A DNA stretch of 16,067 bases, from positions 1 through 16,067 of the forward strand of contig JARGNC010000041.1 in NCBI GenBank assembly GCA_029212425.1. Direction: 5' to 3'. The notes beneath the pieces are model-generated. The model searched no databases and had not been told where the DNA came from. It saw only the letters and a list, made by a program, of their open reading frames with translations. Position 1 is the first letter of the stretch. Each line of letters starts with the position of its first letter. The position numbers and the translations under genes are program-made. This DNA is from Phycisphaerales bacterium (GTDB lineage: Bacteria; Planctomycetota; Phycisphaerae; Phycisphaerales; UBA1924). Shown piece by piece: positions 1-7,342 of this stretch.

Positions 1-368
1 AGGGGTTTCTCGATGAGCGTGTGGATACCACGCGGAGCGCACGCGCGGACCGCGTCGATGTGGTCCTTGATCGAAGTCATCACGCTCGCCGCTTCAGGTT
101 TGGTCGCGTCGAGCATCTCGTCGAGGTCATCGAAGTACCACGACTCGTCGAGCGCGTACTTGTCTTTGTACTTTGTGAACAGCTCAGGATTGGGGTCGTA
201 GATCCCGACGATCTGCAGATCGTCCCGATCCTTCGCTTGCCAGAGCACGCCCTCGACATGACCATGCACCAGACCGATCACAGCGATGCGCAGCGGCTCG
301 ACAGGTTCAGACGCAAGCAAGGTTGATGGCAAGAGAAGCACTGCGAGAGCCGAGAGAATCCGTTTCAT
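1..368 (-). CDS. Exported Gfo/Idh/MocA-family protein, N-terminal part (runs off window)
   Basis: The frame stays open from the ATG at 368 to the window edge, giving 122 codons of the N-terminus. Residues 1-19 form a Sec-type signal peptide (KR, a hydrophobic core, then LLA before SEP), so the protein is probably exported. Next comes a Rossmann-like start, IAVIG, followed by GLVHGHVEG and later IYDP. Near the truncated end is IEKP, the EKP motif typical of Gfo/Idh/MocA dehydrogenases. The usual GxGxxG dinucleotide loop is replaced by GLVHGH, so NAD(P) binding is uncertain. A strong SD (GAGGAG, 376-381) overlaps the stop of the upstream gene, which implies translational coupling. The substrate cannot be told. 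The family call is fairly secure; the catalytic role is not. Confidence 0.8.
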   Translation of the reverse strand, partial: MKRILSALAVLLLPSTLLASEPVEPLRIAVIGLVHGHVEGVLWQAKDRDDLQIVGIYDPNPELFTKYKDKYALDESWYFDDLDEMLDATKPEAASVMTSIKDHIDAVRACAPRGIHTLIEKP

Positions 369-372
369 CCAA

Positions 373-714
373 TCACTCCTCTTCATCATTGTTGCACGCA
401 CCGACACCAAAGATATCCTGCACGCCACACTCCGTGTAGAGCTTCGCCGCGGCTGCGATGTGATTCGGTACATGGATCAGGAAGTCGCTGAGTAAACTGT
501 CGAGTTCCTTGGTGCTGCACTCAGATGGACTCTCCAAGAATGCGACAAGCCGTGTGAGATCCTCATGCCAATCGAGCATGTGGAAAGCAACATCCGATGC
601 GACCTTCGCGCTGTGCCCACGATTCAGTGCGGCTTGCCCAATGCGATTCCATACTTCCTTGTGCTGCTCAAAGAATGGATGGTCCGGCGCAGGCATCAGA
701 TTATTCCCCGACAT
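373..714 (-). CDS. Conserved-looking hypothetical protein of 107-113 aa
   Basis: I do not recognise the family. The protein is predicted soluble and mostly helical, with several His residues (DHPFFEQH near the start, then FHMLDWHED and HVPNHIAAAAKLY) and an acidic tail (NNDEEE). It has no signal peptide or membrane segment. The gene lies between the dehydrogenase and the Gfo/Idh gene. The first ATG overlaps the dehydrogenase end by 14 nt. A second ATG at 696 (MPAPDHPFF) starts 4 nt after the dehydrogenase stop with GGGGA upstream, and may be the true start (107 aa). Its stop falls inside the SD of the next gene. The tight packing supports a real gene co-transcribed with a metabolic pair. A metal-binding or helper role is only a guess from the His content. 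Confidence 0.72.
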   Translation of the reverse strand: MSGNNLMPAPDHPFFEQHKEVWNRIGQAALNRGHSAKVASDVAFHMLDWHEDLTRLVAFLESPSECSTKELDSLLSDFLIHVPNHIAAAAKLYTECGVQDIFGVGACNNDEEE

Positions 715-1813
715 TCATCAGCACTTTGATCCCGTCACCGGAGATCATAGTGCGGAACGCTTCTTGGTAATCGCTCATCGGGAACTCGTGGGTGATGATG
801 TCATCGAGCTCAAGTCTTCCAGACAACAGTAGTTTTTCCATCTGGTACCAGGTCTCCCACATGCGCCGGCCGTTGATTCCGAGCACTGTGCATCCTTTGA
901 AGATGATGTGCGCGTTGAAGTCGAAGTCCACCGTGCGAGCCGGAAGTCCGAGCAGCGCTGCTCGTCCACCGTTACGCAGTGCTCTGAATCCCTGATCCAT
1001 CGCAGCGGGTGCGCCGGACATTTCCAGAAGCACATCGACGCCTTGGTGGGTTTCCTCGCGGACCCGCTTGATCCATGAATCGTCGCGCGCGTCGAACGCT
1101 TCATAGGCGCCGAGCTTCTTCGCGAGCGCCAAACGCTCCGGGTTCACATCTGTACAGTAAATCTTCGCGGCCCCCGCCGCCTTTGCTACAGTCACCGCCA
1201 TGAGTCCGATGATCCCGACCCCTGAAATCAGCACAGTCTTGGCGCTGACCCCCGCTTCCATCACGGTGTGCACCGCGTTCCCGAGCGGGTCAAAGATCGC
1301 TGCGTGCTTGTCGTCGATGTCGGGATGCACGGGCCACACATTCTCTTCAGGAACCACCATGTACTCCGCGAAGCACCCATCGCAGTCGATCCCGAATATC
1401 ATCGTGTCCGTCGCGATGTGCGCGTTTCCTGTGCGAGAGTTGTAATCGAGCCCCTCGGTCATATGCCCCTCAGCACTCACGCGACGACCAACGGAGAACT
1501 TGGTCACGGCAGAACCAACCTTGTCCACTTCTCCAACAAACTCGTGGCCGGTGATGATCCCAGGAGGGATTCGTCCCGCGGCCCACTCGTCCCACTCCCA
1601 GATGTGTCGATCCGTGCCACAGATGCCGACCTTGCGGACCTTGATCCGGACTTCACGAGGTCCCGGCTCAGGGATCGGACGGTCGTTCACAAGCTTGAGC
1701 TCGGAACCTGCATGGTGCTTGATGAGCCCTCGCATGGTCCCGCTTGGGGTGCCAGAGGTGTCGGTTGATTCGTTCTGAGCGGGAGTGGAGGTCATGGTCA
1801 TGGTGGATCTCAT
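701..1813 (-). CDS. tdh: Zinc-type alcohol dehydrogenase, L-threonine 3-dehydrogenase-like
   Basis: This is a medium-chain dehydrogenase most like TDH, which oxidises L-threonine with NAD+ to 2-amino-3-oxobutanoate. Visible TDH marks are GICGTDRHIWEWDEWA (catalytic Cys65, Thr67, His70), GHEFVGEV (His90, Glu91), FDPLGNAVHT (Asp175), the NAD loop GVGIIG at 198-203 with ribose-binding Asp222, and EMSGAP. The four structural-zinc cysteines of E. coli TDH are all replaced here by Glu120, Asp123, Ser126 and Ala134. Residues 1-26 are a polar Ser/Thr-rich extension before MRGLIKH, where family members normally begin. The start is therefore uncertain (1813, 1801, 1795 or 1735); no start has a clear SD. 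It is the first gene of a minus-strand run with the 113-aa and Gfo/Idh genes. Another polyol or amino-alcohol substrate is possible. Confidence 0.85.
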   Translation of the reverse strand: MRSTMTMTSTPAQNESTDTSGTPSGTMRGLIKHHAGSELKLVNDRPIPEPGPREVRIKVRKVGICGTDRHIWEWDEWAAGRIPPGIITGHEFVGEVDKVGSAVTKFSVGRRVSAEGHMTEGLDYNSRTGNAHIATDTMIFGIDCDGCFAEYMVVPEENVWPVHPDIDDKHAAIFDPLGNAVHTVMEAGVSAKTVLISGVGIIGLMAVTVAKAAGAAKIYCTDVNPERLALAKKLGAYEAFDARDDSWIKRVREETHQGVDVLLEMSGAPAAMDQGFRALRNGGRAALLGLPARTVDFDFNAHIIFKGCTVLGINGRRMWETWYQMEKLLLSGRLELDDIITHEFPMSDYQEAFRTMISGDGIKVLMNVGE

Positions 1814-1821
1814 TGGATGGG

Positions 1822-1850
1822 ATGATCGAATGGGTACAAATTCCGGTCAA
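1822..1850 (-). promoter_or_regulatory. Candidate sigma-70-like promoter for the dehydrogenase operon
   Basis: On the minus strand, TTGACC (1845-1850) and GATCAT (1822-1827) are separated by 17 nt. Transcription would begin near 1815, next to the first ATG at 1813, giving a leaderless or nearly leaderless message. This rests on motif match only. Confidence 0.35.
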
Positions 1851-1984
1851 ATTCAAGATCAGGAGCATTCTCGTCACGATTGGAGCGTTCTGCATTCTGG
1901 GGAGGGCTTTGAGCCGCTCGAGCCAGCAATTCAAGCCCTCAACCGACCATATCGTATACAGTTGCTCCCCTTGAGCCGCCGATG

Positions 1985-2015
1985 TTGAACCAAAGGATCG
2001 TTCGATCGGTATCTA
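1985..2015 (+). promoter_or_regulatory. Weak candidate promoter for the secretion operon
   Basis: TTGAAC (1985-1990) and TATCTA (2010-2015) lie 19 nt apart, upstream of gspF at 2091. The spacing is long and the -10 is imperfect, so this is tentative. It would give a leader of about 70 nt with no SD before the gspF ATG. Confidence 0.22.
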
Positions 2016-2090
2016 GAGAGGGACTCGACCGATAATCTGTCCGATCCACTGTTCTGACCACCAAACCCCGATTCCAGACCCCCAGTCCAT

Positions 2091-3290
2091 ATGTCCAGAG
2101 CCTCATTCAACAGCTCATTTCTCTACATCGCCAACAAGTCCTCTGGGGGCAAAGCGATCGGTGTCCGCACAGCACGCTCGAGCCGAGCGCTCGCGACCAC
2201 ACTCCGCAAAGAACGGCAGGTGCTTATCCGGACCTGGAAACTCCCGGACTGGGCATCCAATGAACCGGAAATGTCACTCAAGGACCACGCGGAGTTTGAC
2301 GCTCAGCTCGCGCAGCTTCTCGAACGAGGTGTGCCGCTGACCGAAGCGCTCGAAGTCGCGGCAAGCGTGGTCAAAGCTGGGAACGAGGATCGCATCCTCC
2401 AACTCCGCTCGCTCGTCGCGCAGGGAACCAGCTTCAGCGACGGATGCGCCAAGGTAGGGAGCTTCGACGAAGTAACCTGTGCCGTGTACAAAGCCGCGGA
2501 GAAAACCGGTGATCTTGCCGGCGCTTGCAAACAACTCTCGATCGGCGCTCGTCGTCGTCTCGAAGTTTCTGGTAAAGCCGCAACATTGATGATTTACCCA
2601 AGCATCGTGCTCTCGATCGCGTTGATCGCGGGATTGGTCATGATGACCCTCGTCATCCCGACCATCGGCGAATCCATGGCAAGTTCAGGGATCGATGTGC
2701 CTGTGTTTACCAAGATCCTTGTCGCCGCGGGATCGTTCCTCCGCGCCAACATCCTCTTCATCCTTGGTGGAGCGGCGGTGCTGATCATCGTTGGATTCCT
2801 TTGGAGATCTGCGCTTGCAAAGCTTGCGGTCAAGCTGACACGCAACATGCCTTTCGTTCGCGATGTTGTGCTCGAACAGGAACTCACCCGCTTCTTCTCC
2901 GTAATGGGATCGATGACCCGATCCGGCATCGTCCTCTCCGACGCGATCTCAGTGTCGTCTGGAGTCATCGGACACCCCAAACTCAACAAAGACCTCAAAC
3001 GCCTGCAGCAACGACTCATCGAGGGAGGGTTGTTTCGCTCGCTGATCGAAAAAGTAGACGCGCTCCCGCTCGCTACGCGGAAGCTGCTGATTGCTGCGGA
3101 TCAAGCGGGGGATCTTGAATCCGCGTTTGATTCGCTCGCGAAAGACCACGCACAGAATGTCGACAAAAAGACCGCTCGCTTGATGGCGATGCTTGAGCCA
3201 TTGCTCATCGTGATCCTCTTTATGATTGTTGGAACGATGATCCTCGCGATCATGCTCCCGATGATGAACATGACCGGATCGGTCTTATAA
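2091..3290 (+). CDS. gspF: Type II secretion/type IV pilus inner-membrane platform protein GspF
   Basis: GspF/PilC proteins form the inner-membrane platform on which the assembly ATPase turns to extrude pseudopilins. The 399-aa length fits the family. It begins with the usual FLYIANKSSGGKAIG segment. The first cytoplasmic GspF domain (about 64-160) contains LAQLLERGVPLTEALE and AAEKTGDL. A membrane segment follows at 164-190 and another at 219-238. The second GspF domain (about 262-350) contains RFFSVMGSMTRSGIVLSDAI and AADQAGDLESAF. The last membrane segment is at 366-392. The ATG at 2091 has no visible SD. It is the first gene of the secretion operon. The partner ATPase (GspE/PilB) is not adjacent and must be encoded elsewhere. 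Confidence 0.93.
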   Translation: MSRASFNSSFLYIANKSSGGKAIGVRTARSSRALATTLRKERQVLIRTWKLPDWASNEPEMSLKDHAEFDAQLAQLLERGVPLTEALEVAASVVKAGNEDRILQLRSLVAQGTSFSDGCAKVGSFDEVTCAVYKAAEKTGDLAGACKQLSIGARRRLEVSGKAATLMIYPSIVLSIALIAGLVMMTLVIPTIGESMASSGIDVPVFTKILVAAGSFLRANILFILGGAAVLIIVGFLWRSALAKLAVKLTRNMPFVRDVVLEQELTRFFSVMGSMTRSGIVLSDAISVSSGVIGHPKLNKDLKRLQQRLIEGGLFRSLIEKVDALPLATRKLLIAADQAGDLESAFDSLAKDHAQNVDKKTARLMAMLEPLLIVILFMIVGTMILAIMLPMMNMTGSVL

Positions 3291-3336
3291 TGAACCAGAG
3301 CGGGCAACCATGCCTGCATATATATGAATGCAACAC

Positions 3337-3353
3337 ACGCCGAGCATCGGCGT
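3337..3353 (+). repeat. Short perfect hairpin between gspF and gspG
   Basis: A 7-bp perfect stem (3337-3343 with 3347-3353) closes a GCA triloop. It lies in the 82-nt gap before gspG, about 9 nt before the SD at 3363-3366. It has no T-run, so it is unlikely to be a full terminator. It could be an mRNA processing or stability element that sets pseudopilin levels apart from GspF; that role is inference. Confidence 0.45.
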
Positions 3354-3372
3354 TGAACCTTTGGAGCCGACC

Positions 3373-3798
3373 ATGACCACGCTTGACGCACAACTCACAC
3401 GAAACGCACGATTCGCCCGTCCCGGGTTCTCGTTGATCGAACTCACCGCGGTGCTCGTGATCCTCGGCTTGCTCATGGCAGGCGCCGCCGTTGCGGTTCC
3501 GTCGCAGATCAAGAAAGCACGCATCCGCACAACCAAGAACTCGATGATGGTGATCAAAACACAGATCGAGTCGTACCGCGCCGAAAACGCGGGAGACGCG
3601 CCAGCGACACTCGCGATGCTGATCCCATCGTTCATGGAAGAAGGATCCGACTTTGACTCGTTCAAAGAACAGTTCTACTACCTCCCAACCCCAGGCGGCA
3701 CACGCGAGTACGAGCTCCGCTCCGCAGGACCAGACAAAGAGATGGGCACCGAAGACGACATCAATGTCTGGACCATGGATGTGAACAGCAGCAACTGA
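3373..3798 (+). CDS. gspG: Major pseudopilin GspG-like protein
   Basis: The product is 141 aa with a class III prepilin signal RPGFSLIELTAVLVILGLL. The peptidase would cut at Gly18|Phe19, and Glu23 is the +5 glutamate used in subunit packing. The hydrophobic helix spans about 19-42. The C-terminal region (YYLPTPGG, YELRSAGPDKEMGTEDDI, W133) matches the GspG calcium-loop layout, with Asp121, Asp128 and Asp129 as likely ligands. I chose the ATG at 3373 because GGAG (3363-3366) sits 6 nt upstream. An in-frame ATG at 3328 would add 15 residues but has no SD. GspG builds the main shaft of the periplasmic pseudopilus. It lies directly after gspF in the operon. Confidence 0.88.
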   Translation: MTTLDAQLTRNARFARPGFSLIELTAVLVILGLLMAGAAVAVPSQIKKARIRTTKNSMMVIKTQIESYRAENAGDAPATLAMLIPSFMEEGSDFDSFKEQFYYLPTPGGTREYELRSAGPDKEMGTEDDINVWTMDVNSSN

Positions 3799-3834
3799 TC
3801 CGCTCGCTCAATCTACGAACCGATCGCACGAATC

Positions 3835-4398
3835 ATGAACCCCAATAGACCCACATCCCGACGGGGCGCCACACTGATCGAAGCGGTGCTGGCAACCGTC
3901 CTGCTCGGGATGGTCGCGGCGACGCTCGCGAGCGCGGTCTCGTTCATGAACTCGTCCCAGCGCCGCATGCAGCAGCGCCTCGGAGCTGCGGAACTCGCGA
4001 ACCGGTTGATGCTCCAGTACATCGACGACCAGGACGGGATGCCTGACAAATCGCTCCCGATCGAATACGACATGGATCTGTTCCGATGGACGCTCGATGT
4101 CGATCCTGTGAAGTTTGAGATGGCGGAACCCCCTCCCGAAGCGGAGGACAACACGATCGGTTCGGGGATCAACTTCGATCGCATCCGCTTGGTGTCCATC
4201 CGCGTCTGGCTCAGCGAAGACTCCGGAGGAGGACGCGGATTCTCTACTGAGTTCCCAAACTCACAACTCACACGACTCATCGACCCCCTTGCGTTCTCCA
4301 ACCCCGATTCGCTCCAGACCATGATCGACTCACCAGGCGGGATGGAACGCTTGTTCGAACGCCTCATGCAGCTCGACAGCACAGGAGGGGCGCCATGA
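3835..4398 (+). CDS. Minor pseudopilin, GspI-like
   Basis: The 187-aa product starts with a prepilin signal RRGATLIEAVLATVLLGMVA. Cleavage would be at Gly11|Ala12, with Glu16 at +5, and the hydrophobic helix spans about 13-34. The rest is a polar globular region without clear motifs. It contains FRWTLDVDP and VSIRVWLSED, strand-rich pieces like those in minor pseudopilins. Its place between gspG and the gspJ-like gene, and the V/I-rich start, suggest GspI; GspH or PilV-like is possible. No SD is visible before the ATG at 3835. The end overlaps the next gene by 4 nt (ATGA), indicating coupled translation. Confidence 0.78.
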   Translation: MNPNRPTSRRGATLIEAVLATVLLGMVAATLASAVSFMNSSQRRMQQRLGAAELANRLMLQYIDDQDGMPDKSLPIEYDMDLFRWTLDVDPVKFEMAEPPPEAEDNTIGSGINFDRIRLVSIRVWLSEDSGGGRGFSTEFPNSQLTRLIDPLAFSNPDSLQTMIDSPGGMERLFERLMQLDSTGGAP

Positions 4399-5504
4399 CC
4401 ATCCATACAAAATCCAAGACATCTTCAAGATCCGCATTCACGCTTGTTGAGATGACACTCGCAGTCGTCGTGGGCGCGCTCGTTTTGCTCGGAGTCTCAG
4501 GAGTCTTCGCAGCGGCACGCAACATGGATCGGATCTTTGGGGATCAGTACGAACACTCAACCCAGCTCCACATCGCGCAAATGACGATCCGCAGGGCGCT
4601 GCTCTCGCTCCAGATTGATGAAGACCAAAGGCAGGTCAACGCAGACACAGAAGGACTCAACACCTCGGATACCAACCCGGTCGACACTCGGCCTCGGATC
4701 ATTCTTGAAGCGGATCCGATCTATGGGAACCTTCCAGGAGTGTGGCAGCCGCAGCGATTTGAGGTCGTGCTCTCAACGCCCCCGATCGGGCTCAACATGG
4801 CAACCAAAGCAGCAGCATGGGCGCGGATCAACGATCGCGACCAAGACTCGCTGGACTTCTCCTCGGCGGACGCCTCAGAAGGTGTGCTCCGATCTGTGTT
4901 CGAACTGCGACCATCGGGTGAACGCGAACGCGTCATGCGCGCCGTTGGTATCATGGATCCCGACCCCAAGGAAGATGAGCGGATTCAACTCTTGCCCTTT
5001 GCATCCGAAGGATGGACGCTGTGGTGGAGACCGATCTTGCTCACCGAAAGCAACTATCTTCGCTACGGCGGATCGCCGCTCTCCGACACCGTCGGGACCC
5101 AAGATGAAATCCGTTACAGGCTCGCTGGCGCGATCCCGCTTGTCCAGAACATCGAACTCTGCTCATGGACAGTGTACAAGAGCGATGAACGCGTTGATGA
5201 ATACGCGGCTCAATCCATGAGCGACCTTCCCGCATACGCAGAGTTTGAACTGATGCTCAAGAACGGCCAGTACGCATCGTGGATGTTCGAAGTGGACTGG
5301 GTGCTCGGAGACGATCCACTGGAACTCGCTGAAGAAGACGACATCGCAGGTACGAACGACGGCACCGGAAACGAAGACGGCGACAACGGCATCGGCGGAG
5401 GTGGTGGCGGTGGTGGCCAGAACGATCCAAGCCCACCAGGTGATGGCGGAGGGGTCGTTGTTCCACCACGCAACAACCACAACCTCGGTGGAGGTGACAC
5501 ATGA
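4395..5504 (+). CDS. Minor pseudopilin, GspJ-like, with glycine-rich tail
   Basis: The 369-aa product has a prepilin-like start SAFTLVEMTLAVVVGALVLL with Glu19 at +5. The residue before the cleavage site is Ala14 instead of the usual Gly. The membrane helix spans about 15-40. A long globular region follows (about 45-310), much larger than a typical GspJ of roughly 200 aa. The last 50 residues are acidic and glycine/proline-rich, including eight Gly in a row at 334-341. The start is supported by AGGAGG (4383-4388) 6 nt upstream and a 4-nt overlap with the previous gene. By order it fits GspJ, which works in the GspI-J-K tip complex. The tail is not a family feature I know. Confidence 0.78.
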   Translation: MTIHTKSKTSSRSAFTLVEMTLAVVVGALVLLGVSGVFAAARNMDRIFGDQYEHSTQLHIAQMTIRRALLSLQIDEDQRQVNADTEGLNTSDTNPVDTRPRIILEADPIYGNLPGVWQPQRFEVVLSTPPIGLNMATKAAAWARINDRDQDSLDFSSADASEGVLRSVFELRPSGERERVMRAVGIMDPDPKEDERIQLLPFASEGWTLWWRPILLTESNYLRYGGSPLSDTVGTQDEIRYRLAGAIPLVQNIELCSWTVYKSDERVDEYAAQSMSDLPAYAEFELMLKNGQYASWMFEVDWVLGDDPLELAEEDDIAGTNDGTGNEDGDNGIGGGGGGGGQNDPSPPGDGGGVVVPPRNNHNLGGGDT

Positions 5505-6379
5505 ATCACTCCGCACCCAATCGTGTCCGCGCTCGATCAAACCCACGAGGGTTTGTGATGCCGATGGTGATTCTGCTCATGGTCGCGGTCGGACTCACCA
5601 TGTCCCTCTCGCTCAAACGCCTCTCAACCCAACAACTGGTCGTGAATCGTCAGGTCAACTCGTACTACGAGCACCATTCCGGGCGCGGCCTCCAAGAAGC
5701 AATCGGCGCTTGGTTGCGCCAGCAAAATGGCAGAGAACTTGACGAGGTTCTCGAAGCAGACACAGGCAAAGCGATGGACATCACCCTGTCCGACGGCTCC
5801 ACTGTCTCGATCTACCTCTTTGATGCGCAAGGAGGGCTCCTCTCAGACCTCTCCAGCGTGGAATCCAGTCAGGTCGATGAAGTCGGTCTTGCGCTCAAAA
5901 ATCTCAGCGAATCGGTCAACGAGGTTCAGTATCTGGATATGACCCGTCCCTTTGGGCCATCAGCGATCAGTATCCACACAGCACCTGTTGAGGTCATCCG
6001 CGCGACGGCAATGGCAATCGCGGGTGATCGTGGGCTCAGACTCGCGGACGATATCATGCTCCAGCGTGCATCCGGAGAACGCATGACGCGCCAACTGCTC
6101 GTCGAAACTGCGACCAGAGCAGGGGTCAACTCCGAACAACGAGCAGCGGTTTTGCGAAGATTCGCGACAGATGTACAGGTCTGGGGCGTTCTGGTCGAAA
6201 TTCGAGGCGGGAGAGGGCTCAGCAATGGGCGTTTATTGGCCCGTTACGGCGGGGTAACCCGAATCCGATCCAACACCGGACGCACGGCATCAAGCAATGC
6301 AATGGAAATTGGTGCGTTCTACACATGGAAAGACCTCGGTATTGACAGTCAGAGCATCGATCCAGCCGATCTGTACTAG
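5501..6379 (+). CDS. gspK: Minor pseudopilin, GspK-like
   Basis: The 292-aa product has a prepilin signal RGFVMPMVILLMVAVG with cleavage at Gly17|Phe18. The +5 residue is Met22, not Glu; lack of the +5 Glu is a known trait of GspK, the tip pseudopilin. After the helix come NSYYEHHSGRGLQEAIGAWL, resembling the GspK segment after the helix, and SIHTAPVEVIRATAMAIAG, which resembles the helical insert motif of GspK (usually IN.A..EVL). The start overlaps the previous gene by 4 nt, with GGAGGT just upstream. GspK caps the pseudopilus with GspI and GspJ and is thought to nucleate assembly. The GspK call rests on motifs plus order and is fairly good. Confidence 0.83.
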   Translation: MNHSAPNRVRARSNPRGFVMPMVILLMVAVGLTMSLSLKRLSTQQLVVNRQVNSYYEHHSGRGLQEAIGAWLRQQNGRELDEVLEADTGKAMDITLSDGSTVSIYLFDAQGGLLSDLSSVESSQVDEVGLALKNLSESVNEVQYLDMTRPFGPSAISIHTAPVEVIRATAMAIAGDRGLRLADDIMLQRASGERMTRQLLVETATRAGVNSEQRAAVLRRFATDVQVWGVLVEIRGGRGLSNGRLLARYGGVTRIRSNTGRTASSNAMEIGAFYTWKDLGIDSQSIDPADLY

Positions 6380-6445
6380 AGCAAGGTCTACCCTGTGGGT
6401 GACCCAAAATCAGTGCCTGACTGGGCCGAAAGAACGAGTTATACG

Positions 6446-7273
6446 ATGAGTGCAATCATTTCACGAACCAAAGCAAACCGATTGACACTGGTGTACCAGG
6501 TCATCGCTGTGGTGTGCATCCTTGCTGCAGTCGGGATCGGGATCATCGGATTGCCTGAATCCGCGCTGACTCCGAACATCGACGAGGTTGCTCAGCCTGC
6601 AAACGCTCCGATCCCCGGCGTTTCCTATTCAGATCAGACAGAATCAAACACTGAACAACCGGTATCGATGCGGATTGATCCAGGTTCCATTGCCGCTCGC
6701 TTTGGGATGCTCGACAACGCTCCAGAAGTCACCACGGTTCCCGATATCGTTGATCCGGAATTACCAGACGACCAACCAATTATTGACGAACCCGGTTCTC
6801 TCGCAAAGCGTGTCCGCTACACCGGTTACATCAACGACAGCGAACAACCGCTCGCGTTTATCCGAATCGACGGAGTCCAGCGGATCGTTGCAGAGGGCGC
6901 GATTGCCAAAGCCGGTTCGTTCGGTCTTGACGATCTTACGATCAAAGCGGTGCGTCCAAAGTTCATTCTTGTCAGCGATGGCGAGCTTGAAGATCGCATC
7001 CGATTGGCAGAACGAAGCGGCGCTGCTGTCACAGTCTCCGCCGGGACGGACATCATCGTTGCGCCTCCGATGCGTGAAGAAGATGTTGTGCTGACAGAAG
7101 AAGAACTCGAACGCTTGTCAAAGATGCCCGCTCGTCAGCGTGCGATGCAGGAACGGATTTTACGGAACAAGAAGCTGGGACGAGAAGTCACCAGTTTCGA
7201 TCGTGAGCCGCTCGCGTCGTATCGAGCAAATGCTGGCAATGACAATCGCAGAAGGCAAGAAAACAACGAATAG
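6446..7273 (+). CDS. GspC/PilP-like bitopic inner-membrane protein
   Basis: The product is 275 aa from the ATG at 6446. It has a short cytoplasmic N-terminus, one membrane segment (about 13-35), a Pro/Asp-rich linker (about 40-118) and a small beta-rich domain at about 120-187 (VRYTGYINDSEQPLAFIRIDG, AEGAIAKAG, IKAVRPKFILVSDGE). This layout resembles the homology region of GspC or PilP, which links the inner-membrane platform to the secretin. The charged C-terminal tail (about 205-275) is extra, and I see no PDZ domain. A GTG at 6395 would add 17 residues but gives a less typical start. No strong SD precedes either. Sequence similarity is weak, so the role is inferred mainly from topology and position. 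Confidence 0.68.
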   Translation: MSAIISRTKANRLTLVYQVIAVVCILAAVGIGIIGLPESALTPNIDEVAQPANAPIPGVSYSDQTESNTEQPVSMRIDPGSIAARFGMLDNAPEVTTVPDIVDPELPDDQPIIDEPGSLAKRVRYTGYINDSEQPLAFIRIDGVQRIVAEGAIAKAGSFGLDDLTIKAVRPKFILVSDGELEDRIRLAERSGAAVTVSAGTDIIVAPPMREEDVVLTEEELERLSKMPARQRAMQERILRNKKLGREVTSFDREPLASYRANAGNDNRRRQENNE

Positions 7274-7342
7274 CCCCTCGCGGTACAATCCGCTTGGTTT
7301 CACTCTCCACCTGACCCAAACCCGAACGAATAAAGACACCAC

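Larger units (their letters stand above)
1814..2090. other. Divergent intergenic region
   Basis: These 277 nt separate the minus-strand dehydrogenase operon from the plus-strand secretion operon. They hold the two candidate promoters listed separately. I see no RNA gene, repeat or convincing small gene here; the open frames across it are short and composition-driven. Confidence 0.6.

Noticed and set aside
3813..4406. 197-codon open frame on the minus strand
   Set aside because: It is antisense to the GspI-like gene, which has a clear prepilin signal; the antisense product is Ser/Arg-rich without motifs.
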